Origin: Pseudomonas veronii
GTDB lineage: Bacteria > Pseudomonadota > Gammaproteobacteria > Pseudomonadales > Pseudomonadaceae
DNA: 64,000 nt
Assembly (NCBI RefSeq): GCF_001439695.1
Contig: NZ_JYLL01000004.1
Coordinates: 124,001 to 188,000, forward strand
Direction: 5' to 3'
A program made the position numbers and the translations under genes. The notes beneath the pieces are model-generated. The model had not been told where the DNA came from. It did no database searches and saw only the letters and a list, made by a program, of their open reading frames with translations. The first letter of the stretch is position 1, and every line of letters starts with the position of its first letter. Below are positions 42,908-52,140 of this stretch, piece by piece.

Positions 42908-43276
42908 ATGAAAGACAACATCTCTGGCTGCTCGGTCGAAGAAGCGATGCGTTTGTTGGGTGGCCGCTGGCGCCTGCTTCTTGCGTCCTACCTGCTCGAT
43001 GGGCCGAAGCGTTTTAATGCGCTGAGGCGCGACATTCCGGCTATTTCGCAACGCATGCTGACCCTCGACTTGCGCGCCCTTGAGCAAGCCGGGCTGGTCA
43101 AACGGACGGTGTTCCCCACCGTACCCGTGACGGTTGAGTACGAACTCACCGTGGACGGGCGACGATTGGAACCGGTCGTTACGGTAATGAAAGAGTTTGG
43201 GCTGTGGGTCAAGAGTCGCCCATGTGAGGAGATTGTGAGCATGTCTTCGGTCTTGACTGACAGTGCGCGTGGTTGA
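42908..43276 (+). CDS. HxlR-family transcriptional regulator
   Basis: The 122-residue protein is a winged-helix regulator of the HxlR type: an N-terminal Cys (CSVEEAMRLLGGRW, Cys8), then WRLLLASYLLDGPKRFNALRRDIPAISQRMLT and LEQAGLVKRTVFPTVPVTVEYELT. In relatives such as YodB the N-terminal Cys senses electrophiles or quinones, which suits the divergent GST. Dyads in the shared promoter (42852-42886) are its likely binding sites. It converges on the lacI-type gene. Confidence 0.9.
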   Translation: MKDNISGCSVEEAMRLLGGRWRLLLASYLLDGPKRFNALRRDIPAISQRMLTLDLRALEQAGLVKRTVFPTVPVTVEYELTVDGRRLEPVVTVMKEFGLWVKSRPCEEIVSMSSVLTDSARG

Positions 43277-43290
43277 GGCAATGGCTGCCC

Positions 43291-44283
43291 TTAGAGCGAC
43301 GCCCTGGCAACCAACGGGCAATCGACTGACTGGGCTCCCGATACCTCGACGGCGTCGATCAGGTGTCGGGCGGCCCTGCGACCGATCTCGTAGTACGGCA
43401 GTTGTACCGTTGTCAGCGGTGGGATGAACAGTTCGGCGATACCGATCATATTGTCGTAGCCGAGCACGGCGACATCATCGGGGATTTTCAGCCCGCGGCC
43501 CAACAACACCTGGTAGGCACAAAAAGCAATCCGGTCGTTGCCACAGATCAGAATGTCGAATTGGGGGCGACCCTCGATGATGTGCCGGTCGAGGATGGTC
43601 GCGGTTTCACCATAGGCGTCATGATCGGAAAGGTCATATTGCAGGAGTGCCTCAGGCAACAGCCCGAATGCCTGACAGGCACGCTGCAGGCCTTTTTGCC
43701 GCAGCCCCCACGCCAGGCTCTGTTTTGGGAGATTGATCAACAGAGGGCGCCGATAGCCTTGGCTCAAGGCGTGATGTACGGCTCGATACTGCCCCATTTC
43801 ATCGTCGGGCACATAACTGACCAGGCGACTGTCATCCGCCAGGCAATTGGCGAGCACCAGGCGGGTGCTCTTCAATCGCTCGGGAATGCACACCTGGCGC
43901 AGCCCCATGGCGCTGAAGATCAACCCGTCGGGACGGTGCGATAACATCAGGTCGATGTTCTGGTCGGTGGGCGGGTTGCTTAACAGGTTGAGGATAAATA
44001 CATTCCAGCCGGCTTGCTGCGCGGTCTGTTCGATGGACAGCAGCAGTTCGACGGCGAACGGGGTTGTCGCGGTGTCCAGCGCGAATACGCCGATGGTTCG
44101 AGTCTGGAGGTTGTCGCCGCGAATCCTGCGCGCCGACAGGCTGGGCACGAATTGCAATTCGTCGATGGCGCGGCGCACCCGTTGATAGGTTTCGGGGCTC
44201 AATTTTTCCGGGTTGTTGAGCGCTCGGGAAACCGTCATCAGGGACACGCCGGCTAGCTGTGCAACGTCTTTCACTGAAGTCAT
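43291..44283 (-). CDS. LacI-family repressor of the sucrose-type cluster
   Basis: The 330-residue protein has an N-terminal LacI helix-turn-helix (VKDVAQLAGVSLMTVSRALN), hinge helix LSARRI, and a periplasmic-binding-protein-like effector domain. It is the last gene of the cluster, 75 bp after the GH32 gene. The palindrome GTTAACGTTAAC at 50159-50170, between the binding protein and porin genes, has the centre expected of a LacI operator. Its inducer is probably sucrose or a product of it; this is inferred from the neighbours. Confidence 0.9.
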   Translation of the reverse strand: MTSVKDVAQLAGVSLMTVSRALNNPEKLSPETYQRVRRAIDELQFVPSLSARRIRGDNLQTRTIGVFALDTATTPFAVELLLSIEQTAQQAGWNVFILNLLSNPPTDQNIDLMLSHRPDGLIFSAMGLRQVCIPERLKSTRLVLANCLADDSRLVSYVPDDEMGQYRAVHHALSQGYRRPLLINLPKQSLAWGLRQKGLQRACQAFGLLPEALLQYDLSDHDAYGETATILDRHIIEGRPQFDILICGNDRIAFCAYQVLLGRGLKIPDDVAVLGYDNMIGIAELFIPPLTTVQLPYYEIGRRAARHLIDAVEVSGAQSVDCPLVARASL

Positions 44284-44358
44284 GCGAAGCGAGACCGGTC
44301 AGGTTGAGGCCGAATCATGACACATGGCCTGCGCTTCTCGCGACTCGAATGACACGGT

Positions 44359-45861
44359 TCATAACCATCCCGAGGCGAGTGGCCATGCCTTGGGAATGGC
44401 GACACGCCCACCACTCCCGCTTGCAAAGAGCTTCACCCCCAGACTGCCGGGCTGCGGGTAGAGGCGACTGCTCAGGCTGAAGCTGCCGTTTTCGTCGAAC
44501 ACTTCAATGGACGAACGATCGAGGAACACCCGCAGTGCCAGTTGCCCTTGTGTCGGGTCTATCGCCACGCTGCGCTGGCCGCTGACTTGCGCACCCGAGC
44601 GGCTGCGGTCAAGAACCAGGCGCTGCAACGCCGCATCGTAGTAGAGCAGGGTTTGTTCCTGGCCATCGTCGCTGCAACGCAAGGCGACTCCCAAGTGGCC
44701 GTCGGTGCAGCCGAGTAAATCCAGATGCACATGGATTTCCAGCATATCGCCATTCACTTGCGGCACCCAGCGGCTTCCCGACGCCTCCCACCACGCGGTA
44801 GCCGGCAGCAGCGTCCCGCGCAGTGCGGTGAGTTCCCGGGCCGGAAACATGCGCAGGCGATCGGCACACAGTTCAAGTTCGCGTGGCAATCCGAGCATGC
44901 CGCTCCAGTGATGCGCCTGGCTCGGCATCGGGCTTTCCCACATGTCGAGCCAGGCCCAGACAAGACGCCGACCATCGGCGGCCACGAGGGTCTGCGCGGC
45001 GTAGAAATCGTGGCCGTTATCCAGCTCGATAAACGGCCCGCCGGTGAAGTGCCACGCGCTGTCGAGTCGGCCCACTCGATAACCCGTCTGGTATTTGTTC
45101 AGCCGTTCGTACCCTTGGGCAAGCATGCCTTGCGGGGAATACAGCAGCACGTCGCGTCCGTTCAGTCGAAACAGGTCCGGACACTCCCACATATAACCAT
45201 CGCCGTCGCTGCCCGCGGCAATATAGTCAAGGAACTCCCAGGTGTGCAGATCGGTGGAGCGGTACAACGGAAGCAGCGGCCTGTCGCCCAGGCGTGCGCC
45301 GGCAATGAGGTACCAAGCGTCATCCTCCTTCCATACCTTGGGGTCGCGAAAATGCATGATGTTGTCTTGCGGCGCGGTCTCGATGACTGCGCCATGCTTG
45401 ACGAAGCGGATGCCGTCGACACTGGTGGCCAGGCACTGGACTTGACGGATCGAGCGTTCGTCGCCCACTTCCCCAAGCCAAGTGTGCCCGGTATAGATCA
45501 GTGCCAAGGTATCCCCACACACCACTGCGCTACCGGAAAAACAACCGTCACGGTCGCACTCATCGCCGGGCGCCAGCGCAATGGGCAGGTGCTGCCAATG
45601 AACCAGGTCGGCACTCTTGGCGTGCCCCCAATACATCGGGCCCCATTTCGCTTCGAATGGGTAATGTTGATAGAACACGTGATATTCGCCACGAAAGTAC
45701 ACGACCCCGTTCGGGTCGTTCATCCAGCCGGCCGGTGGCGCAATATGATAGCCGGGGCGATAGTCGTCGACGACGCGAGACGCACCGTCATGCAGTGCGC
45801 GCTGCGCAAGGTCAAGGGCTGAAGGCATTGGCTCGCTCAGGGTATTCAAGGACAAAGTCAT
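44359..45861 (-). CDS. GH32 beta-fructofuranosidase (sucrose hydrolase)
   Basis: The 500-residue protein is a GH32 enzyme with nucleophile D49 in WMNDPNG, the transition-state motif FRDP (in MHFRDPKVW) and the acid/base in WECPDLF. A C-terminal beta-sandwich ends near SLSSRLYPQPGSLGVKLF. No signal peptide is seen, so it acts on sucrose (or sucrose 6-phosphate) in the cytoplasm after import; an ABC importer next to it suggests free sucrose. Its start overlaps the stop of the ATPase gene by 4 bp (ATGA). Confidence 0.94.
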   Translation of the reverse strand: MTLSLNTLSEPMPSALDLAQRALHDGASRVVDDYRPGYHIAPPAGWMNDPNGVVYFRGEYHVFYQHYPFEAKWGPMYWGHAKSADLVHWQHLPIALAPGDECDRDGCFSGSAVVCGDTLALIYTGHTWLGEVGDERSIRQVQCLATSVDGIRFVKHGAVIETAPQDNIMHFRDPKVWKEDDAWYLIAGARLGDRPLLPLYRSTDLHTWEFLDYIAAGSDGDGYMWECPDLFRLNGRDVLLYSPQGMLAQGYERLNKYQTGYRVGRLDSAWHFTGGPFIELDNGHDFYAAQTLVAADGRRLVWAWLDMWESPMPSQAHHWSGMLGLPRELELCADRLRMFPARELTALRGTLLPATAWWEASGSRWVPQVNGDMLEIHVHLDLLGCTDGHLGVALRCSDDGQEQTLLYYDAALQRLVLDRSRSGAQVSGQRSVAIDPTQGQLALRVFLDRSSIEVFDENGSFSLSSRLYPQPGSLGVKLFASGSGGRVAIPKAWPLASGWL

Positions 45862-47003
45862 AGGGCGCGTGCTCGGAATGAATGCAGAGCGACGTCATCG
45901 GGCAGGTGTTCGGCGGCGGCCGGATGGCGTTTCAAGGCGGTGCCGTCGGCGTCGAACAGGTGCAGGTTGTCAGTGTCCAGCTGCAGCTCGACCCGATCGC
46001 CCACCTGCCATCCGGCGTTGACCTCGCAACGGCAGATCAGGGGTTCGTCCTGACCCGATTCGAGGTGTACATAGGTTTCGCTACCCAGGTATTCGACCCC
46101 GGTCACGACGACACCGTTGGCGCCCTCAGCCGCTTTGAGCGACAGGTGCTCCGGGCGAATCCCCAGGCTCAGCTGCGCGTCTGCCGGCAGGTTCGAGCTG
46201 TCGAAGGGCAGGGCAGTCATGCCCGCTACTGGGGTGTCGATCAGGCTGGTTTTGCCTGGGGCATGCAGGCGCGCCGGCATAAAGTTCATTCTGGGCGAAC
46301 CGAGAAAACCGGCGACAAAGCGCCTGGCCGGGCGTTCATAGAGTTCGCGCGGTGAGCCGACCTGCTCCACGCGGCCGCCGTTGAGCACGACAATTTTGTC
46401 GGCCAGGGTCATCGCTTCCACCTGGTCGTGGGTGACGTAGATCATGGTCGAGCCCAGTCGAGCATGCAGACGGGCGATTTCGTTGCGCATCTGCACCCGC
46501 AGGGATGCGTCCAGATTGGAAAGCGGTTCATCGAACAACAGAATGTCCGGCTCCCGCGCCATGGCTCTGCCCATGGCCACACGCTGACGCTGGCCTCCGG
46601 ACAGTTCCTTTGGTTTGCGTTGCAGCAGTTTGTCCAGTTGCAGGATCTGCGCAGTTTTCAGCACGCGCTCGCGCAAGCTGCTCTTTTCCGTCTTGGCCAG
46701 TTTGAGACCGAAGCTGATGTTGTCGTAGACACTCATGTGCGGGTACAGCGCATACGACTGAAACACCATGCCGACGCCGCGCTCACGCGGTTCCAGGTCG
46801 TTGACCCGTCGTCCGTCGATCAGCAGGTCGCCGCCGCAGATCGAATCCAGCCCGGCGATCAGTCGCAGCAGGGTCGATTTTCCGCAGCCCGAAGGGCCAA
46901 CGAACACCACGAACTCGCCCGCGGCAATCTCCAGGCTGACGTCGCGAAGAATCCGCGCGCCGCCCAATTGTTTGTTCACGTTGTCCAGTTTCAATTTGAT
47001 CAC
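45858..47003 (-). CDS. Sugar ABC importer ATPase, MalK type
   Basis: The 381-residue protein has Walker A GPSGCGKST, signature LSGGQRQRVAMGRA, Walker B LLFDEPLSNLDA and H-loop YVTHDQVEAM, followed by the TOBE domains of CUT1 sugar importers (from about residue 240). It energises the two permeases encoded just upstream. The order on the minus strand is binding protein, permease, permease, ATPase, GH32, LacI, so this is a complete importer plus hydrolase operon. Confidence 0.95.
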   Translation of the reverse strand: MIKLKLDNVNKQLGGARILRDVSLEIAAGEFVVFVGPSGCGKSTLLRLIAGLDSICGGDLLIDGRRVNDLEPRERGVGMVFQSYALYPHMSVYDNISFGLKLAKTEKSSLRERVLKTAQILQLDKLLQRKPKELSGGQRQRVAMGRAMAREPDILLFDEPLSNLDASLRVQMRNEIARLHARLGSTMIYVTHDQVEAMTLADKIVVLNGGRVEQVGSPRELYERPARRFVAGFLGSPRMNFMPARLHAPGKTSLIDTPVAGMTALPFDSSNLPADAQLSLGIRPEHLSLKAAEGANGVVVTGVEYLGSETYVHLESGQDEPLICRCEVNAGWQVGDRVELQLDTDNLHLFDADGTALKRHPAAAEHLPDDVALHSFRARAL

Positions 47004-47030
47004 GATGCTGTTCCTTGTATTTGTTGGGCA

Positions 47031-47873
47031 TCAACCCTTTAACGCGCCGGCAGTGAGGCCGGATACGATTCGGCGCTGGAAGATCAGCACCAGAATCACC
47101 AATGGGACCGTGACCAGCACCGAAGCGGCCATCAACAGTCCCCACGGCAGCTCATGGGGGCTCCCGCCGGAAATCAAGGCAATGGCGACCGGTACCGTGC
47201 GTTGCGTGTCGGTGAGGGTGAAGGTCAGGGCGAACAGGAACTCGTTCCACGCTGCGATAAAGGCCAATAAGCCAGTGGTGACCAGGGCGGGCCAGAGCAG
47301 CGGCAACAGCACCCGCGTCAGCGTGACCCACGGCGAAGCGCCATCCATGATTGCCGCCTCTTCCAGCTCATGGGGCAGTTGGCCCATGAATGTGGTCAGC
47401 ACCCAGACGGTGAAGGGCAGGGTGAAAATCGTGTAGCTCAGGATCAACGCCCAGGACGTGTTGTACAGGCCCAGGGCGCGGATCACTTCGAACAGCCCCG
47501 ACAGTACCGCGACCTGGGGAAACATCGAGACGCCAAGCACCATCATCAATACTGTGCCGCGCCCACGGAACTTCACCCTGCCCAAGGCATAGGCGGCGGT
47601 CAGGCTGAGGAACAACGCCAGCGTCACGACGCACAGCGCAACCACCAGCGAGTTGCCGATAGCTTTCAGGAACGAGGGTTGATGGAGTACCGCCGCATAA
47701 TTGGAGAAGTCGGGACGGTCGATCCAGTAGCTCACCTCGAACAAGGTGCTGGATGGCTTCAGCGACGTCACGATGGCGTAGTAGAAAGGGAAGACCGCAT
47801 ACAGCAGCAAAATTCCGATCAGGCACCAGAACCCGAGGCGCAACAGCGCTTTTTTGAGTAGACGCGGGCTCAT
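47031..47873 (-). CDS. Sugar ABC importer permease, MalG type
   Basis: From the ATG at 47873 (4-bp ATGA overlap with the other permease) the protein has 280 residues and six membrane helices. The ATPase-contact EAA loop EEAAIMDGASPWVTLTRVLLPL near residue 190 places it in the CUT1 family, MalG side. A much longer frame reaching 48278 lies over the other permease and is not coding. The N-terminal SLKPSSTLFEVSYW segment is typical of second permeases. Confidence 0.93.
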   Translation of the reverse strand: MSPRLLKKALLRLGFWCLIGILLLYAVFPFYYAIVTSLKPSSTLFEVSYWIDRPDFSNYAAVLHQPSFLKAIGNSLVVALCVVTLALFLSLTAAYALGRVKFRGRGTVLMMVLGVSMFPQVAVLSGLFEVIRALGLYNTSWALILSYTIFTLPFTVWVLTTFMGQLPHELEEAAIMDGASPWVTLTRVLLPLLWPALVTTGLLAFIAAWNEFLFALTFTLTDTQRTVPVAIALISGGSPHELPWGLLMAASVLVTVPLVILVLIFQRRIVSGLTAGALKG

Positions 47874-48832
47874 GAGCGCACCTCCAGTTGACGACGTCCG
47901 AGGTAGAGATACAGCAACGCAATCACCGCGACGACCAGGAACAGCAACGTCGACGCCGCGCTGCCATAGCCCACGTCCTGGAACTCCACCAGGTGCTGGC
48001 GCGCATAGACCGACATGCTCATGGTGCTCGACGAGTTCGAGGTCAGCACATAGATAACGTCGAATACCCGCAGCGAATCGAGGATGCGAAAGATCGCCGC
48101 CACCAGCAATGCAGGCATCAACAGTGGAAGCGTGACACGCCAGAACACGTGCAGCGGATGAATGCCATCGACCCTGGCGGCTTCGTAGCAATCGCTCGGC
48201 AACATCTGCAAGGCCGCCAGCATCAGCAGCGTGACAAAGGGCACGGTCTTCCAGACGTCGACGATGATGACGGCCCACATCGACAGACTCGCATCAGCCG
48301 TCCAGGCCAACGGCATGTCAATCAGGCCGAGGCTCAGCATCAGGTGATTGATGATGCCGAACTGGTCGTTGAGCATCCACGACCAGATTTTCGCCGAGAC
48401 AATCGTAGGAATCGCCCAGGGAATCAGTATCAACGCACGCACCAGGGACCGGCCGGTGAACTTGATGTTCAGCAGCAATGCCACCAGCAGCCCGAGGACG
48501 ATTTCCAGGCCCACCGACACCATGGTGAAATGCAGCGTGTTGCGCACCGCGTTCCACCATTGTGGATCGACCAGGATGCCCGACCAGCCGGAGCCGTTGT
48601 AGAACAGGTAATTGCTAAAGCCGACGAAGGTTGCGCCACGCGTGTCCGCCAGGTTGGCGTCGGTCAGGCTGAACCAGAATGTGCGCAATAGCGGCCAGGC
48701 CGCTACCAGGGCCAGGCACAGCAACATCGGTGTCAGAAACAGCCAGGCGGCGCGCAGGCGGCGGCGCTGTATGGGCGTCTCCCTGGCGAGCAGGGGCTCG
48801 TCACAGGAGGCGTGGGGAGTAGAGACAGACAT
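47870..48832 (-). CDS. Sugar ABC importer permease, MalF type
   Basis: The 320-residue protein has six membrane helices, a first-permease N-terminus (RLRAAWLFLTPMLLCLALVAAWPLL) and the EAA loop YEAARVDGIHPLHVFWRVTLPLL near residue 230. It forms the membrane channel with the MalG-type partner, with which it overlaps by 4 bp. It is followed on the map by the binding-protein gene 21 bp to the right, which is transcribed first. Confidence 0.93.
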   Translation of the reverse strand: MSVSTPHASCDEPLLARETPIQRRRLRAAWLFLTPMLLCLALVAAWPLLRTFWFSLTDANLADTRGATFVGFSNYLFYNGSGWSGILVDPQWWNAVRNTLHFTMVSVGLEIVLGLLVALLLNIKFTGRSLVRALILIPWAIPTIVSAKIWSWMLNDQFGIINHLMLSLGLIDMPLAWTADASLSMWAVIIVDVWKTVPFVTLLMLAALQMLPSDCYEAARVDGIHPLHVFWRVTLPLLMPALLVAAIFRILDSLRVFDVIYVLTSNSSSTMSMSVYARQHLVEFQDVGYGSAASTLLFLVVAVIALLYLYLGRRQLEVRS

Positions 48833-48853
48833 GGTGATTTCCTTCCTTGTGGC

Positions 48854-50128
48854 TTACCAGTTCCGGCGTTTGATGCGCGTGAGTTCGCTTTCCAGCTCGG
48901 CAAGCGCCTGATCGACGGGCAACTCACCCGCCAACACGCCATGCACCCGATCGAAGAACGCATTGGAGACCCGTGGATAGCGCTCGGCAGTGACTGAGGC
49001 GGGGCGCATGACCCCGTCGTTGAGGATGCTGTGGAGCTGACGGTAGTAAGGCATTGCTGCGAGCAGTTCGGGGTCTTGATACAGCGCCTCGATCACCGGG
49101 TTATAGGCGCCTATCAGCGCACGCCGTTTTTGCTCTTGAGCGCTGGTCAGGTAACTCACCAGCTCTGCGGCAAGCTTCGGATGGGCGCTGTAACGCGAAA
49201 CCGCCAGACCCCACCCACCAAGGGTGGACGCGTGGCTGCCGGCGTTGCCGCCGCGGGGCAGGGGAGCGACGCCCACCTTGTCTTTGACGGCACTGTCCGG
49301 GCTTTGCACCAGGGCCCAGACATAAGGCCAGTTACGCATGAACAGCGCATTGCCCGACTGGAAGACACCACGTCCTTCTTCCTCGGTGTAATTGAGTACG
49401 CCACGCGGGGAGATGTCGCCGACCCAGCTTTTCGCCAGGGTCAAAGCCGCTCTTGAAGCCGGGCTGTTGACCACGATGTCGCCTTGCGGGGTGACCAGTC
49501 CGCCTTCCGGTTGGCTGCTGATCCACTCCAGTGCATTGCACGTCAGACCTTCGTAGGCGCGCCCCTGAAATATGTAGCCCCACACATTGGGGTTACCGGC
49601 GTTGCGTTCGGCCTGTTGAACTTCCTTGGCGGTAGCGGTCATTTCCTCCCACGTCTGGGGCACCGGCTTGTTGTACTTCTCGAGCCAGTCCTTGCGGTAA
49701 TACAGCAGGCCCGAATCGGTGAACCACGGCATCGTCACCAGCCGTCCGTTCACCGTGGCGTTATCGATCTGGGCCTGGAAGTAGCCTTGGGTCGCGTCCG
49801 GCGCAAGCACCTCGCGCAGATCCATCAGGTGTTTGGCCAGCATTCCCGGCCACACCATGTCGATTTGAATGATGTCGATGTCGCTGGACTGCGCACTGAG
49901 GATCTGTTGGTAGAACGACAGCCTCTCGGTTGCCGAGTTAGGCGTGGAAACCACCTCGACGTTGTTGCCGGTCTGTTTCGACCATGCCTCGACAGCCTCC
50001 TTGCACAGTTGTAACTCGGCACCCACTGCACCGCACGAGATCGTCAGATCGGCTGCGCTCGAGACGCCAGGAAGCCCGGCACAGAGGGTAAGCAGCGCTG
50101 CGGGAAGGAGCGATTTCAGTTGTTTCAT
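48854..50128 (-). CDS. Sugar ABC importer substrate-binding protein
   Basis: The 424-residue protein has a Sec signal peptide (cleavage after GVSSA, about residue 25) and the family 1 extracellular solute-binding fold, with SIDIIQIDMVWPGML, ALFMRNWPYVWAL and GGWGLAVSRYSAHPKLAAEL segments typical of CUT1 binding proteins. It captures the sugar in the periplasm. As the first gene it has the strongest expression need and sits directly downstream of the LacI operator. AGGG-type ribosome signal lies before the ATG. Confidence 0.94.
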   Translation of the reverse strand: MKQLKSLLPAALLTLCAGLPGVSSAADLTISCGAVGAELQLCKEAVEAWSKQTGNNVEVVSTPNSATERLSFYQQILSAQSSDIDIIQIDMVWPGMLAKHLMDLREVLAPDATQGYFQAQIDNATVNGRLVTMPWFTDSGLLYYRKDWLEKYNKPVPQTWEEMTATAKEVQQAERNAGNPNVWGYIFQGRAYEGLTCNALEWISSQPEGGLVTPQGDIVVNSPASRAALTLAKSWVGDISPRGVLNYTEEEGRGVFQSGNALFMRNWPYVWALVQSPDSAVKDKVGVAPLPRGGNAGSHASTLGGWGLAVSRYSAHPKLAAELVSYLTSAQEQKRRALIGAYNPVIEALYQDPELLAAMPYYRQLHSILNDGVMRPASVTAERYPRVSNAFFDRVHGVLAGELPVDQALAELESELTRIKRRNW

Positions 50129-50158
50129 AAAGCCCTCTTTATTTTTGTTTTTAGAGAA

Positions 50159-50170
50159 GTTAACGTTAAC
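50159..50170. promoter_or_regulatory. LacI-family operator palindrome
   Basis: GTTAACGTTAAC is a perfect 12-bp palindrome with the AACGTT centre typical of LacI/GalR operators. It lies 31 bp upstream of the binding-protein start, just downstream of a GATACATT-like -10 on the minus strand, as expected for repression. It also faces the divergent porin gene. Confidence 0.75.
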
Positions 50171-50276
50171 ACGCTCAATGTATCAGCGTATTTTCGATGA
50201 GGCATCCTTTTTTTTGCCGACTCTGGCAATTCACACCTCACGGAAAAACACGTCTGTCGCTGGGACAAAACAATAA

Positions 50277-51863
<1,587 letters not shown>

Positions 51864-52140
51864 TGCCTGGACGCGCCGGCCTACGCGTCTTCAGCGCGTC
51901 GGTCGGGTTGCGTCGCGCCCCTCTGTCGTCGGCCTCGGCGAAGCCCGGTTCATCGTGGGAAGAGAAGGTTCGCGGCAAGTCCCGGTCAGCCCTCACACGG
52001 CGCCCACTCGCACCCTCTATTCCAGAACAGTACGTGCCTCGCGAATCTGCAACGGTCGCCGAGGCCCCATCGGAGCCAGGCGATAAAACATAACGCCGGT
52101 ATCCCGCGACGGCGAGCAACGCGTTAACCCGCTGAAACGC
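51864..52140. other. Intergenic region between porin and Omp85 genes, 277 bp
   Basis: No gene, hairpin with T-run or recognised site was found. The porin and Omp85 genes converge here. Confidence 0.5.

Noticed and set aside
47874..48278. N-terminal extension of the MalG-type permease frame
   Set aside because: The added 135 residues are Arg/Gly/Ala-rich, lie over the other permease, and the ATGA overlap at 47870-47873 gives a normal start.
50214..50229. TTGCC-N6-GGCAA dyad before the porin as a second operator
   Set aside because: It differs from the LacI palindrome at 50159-50170, and a 5-bp arm is easily found by chance.
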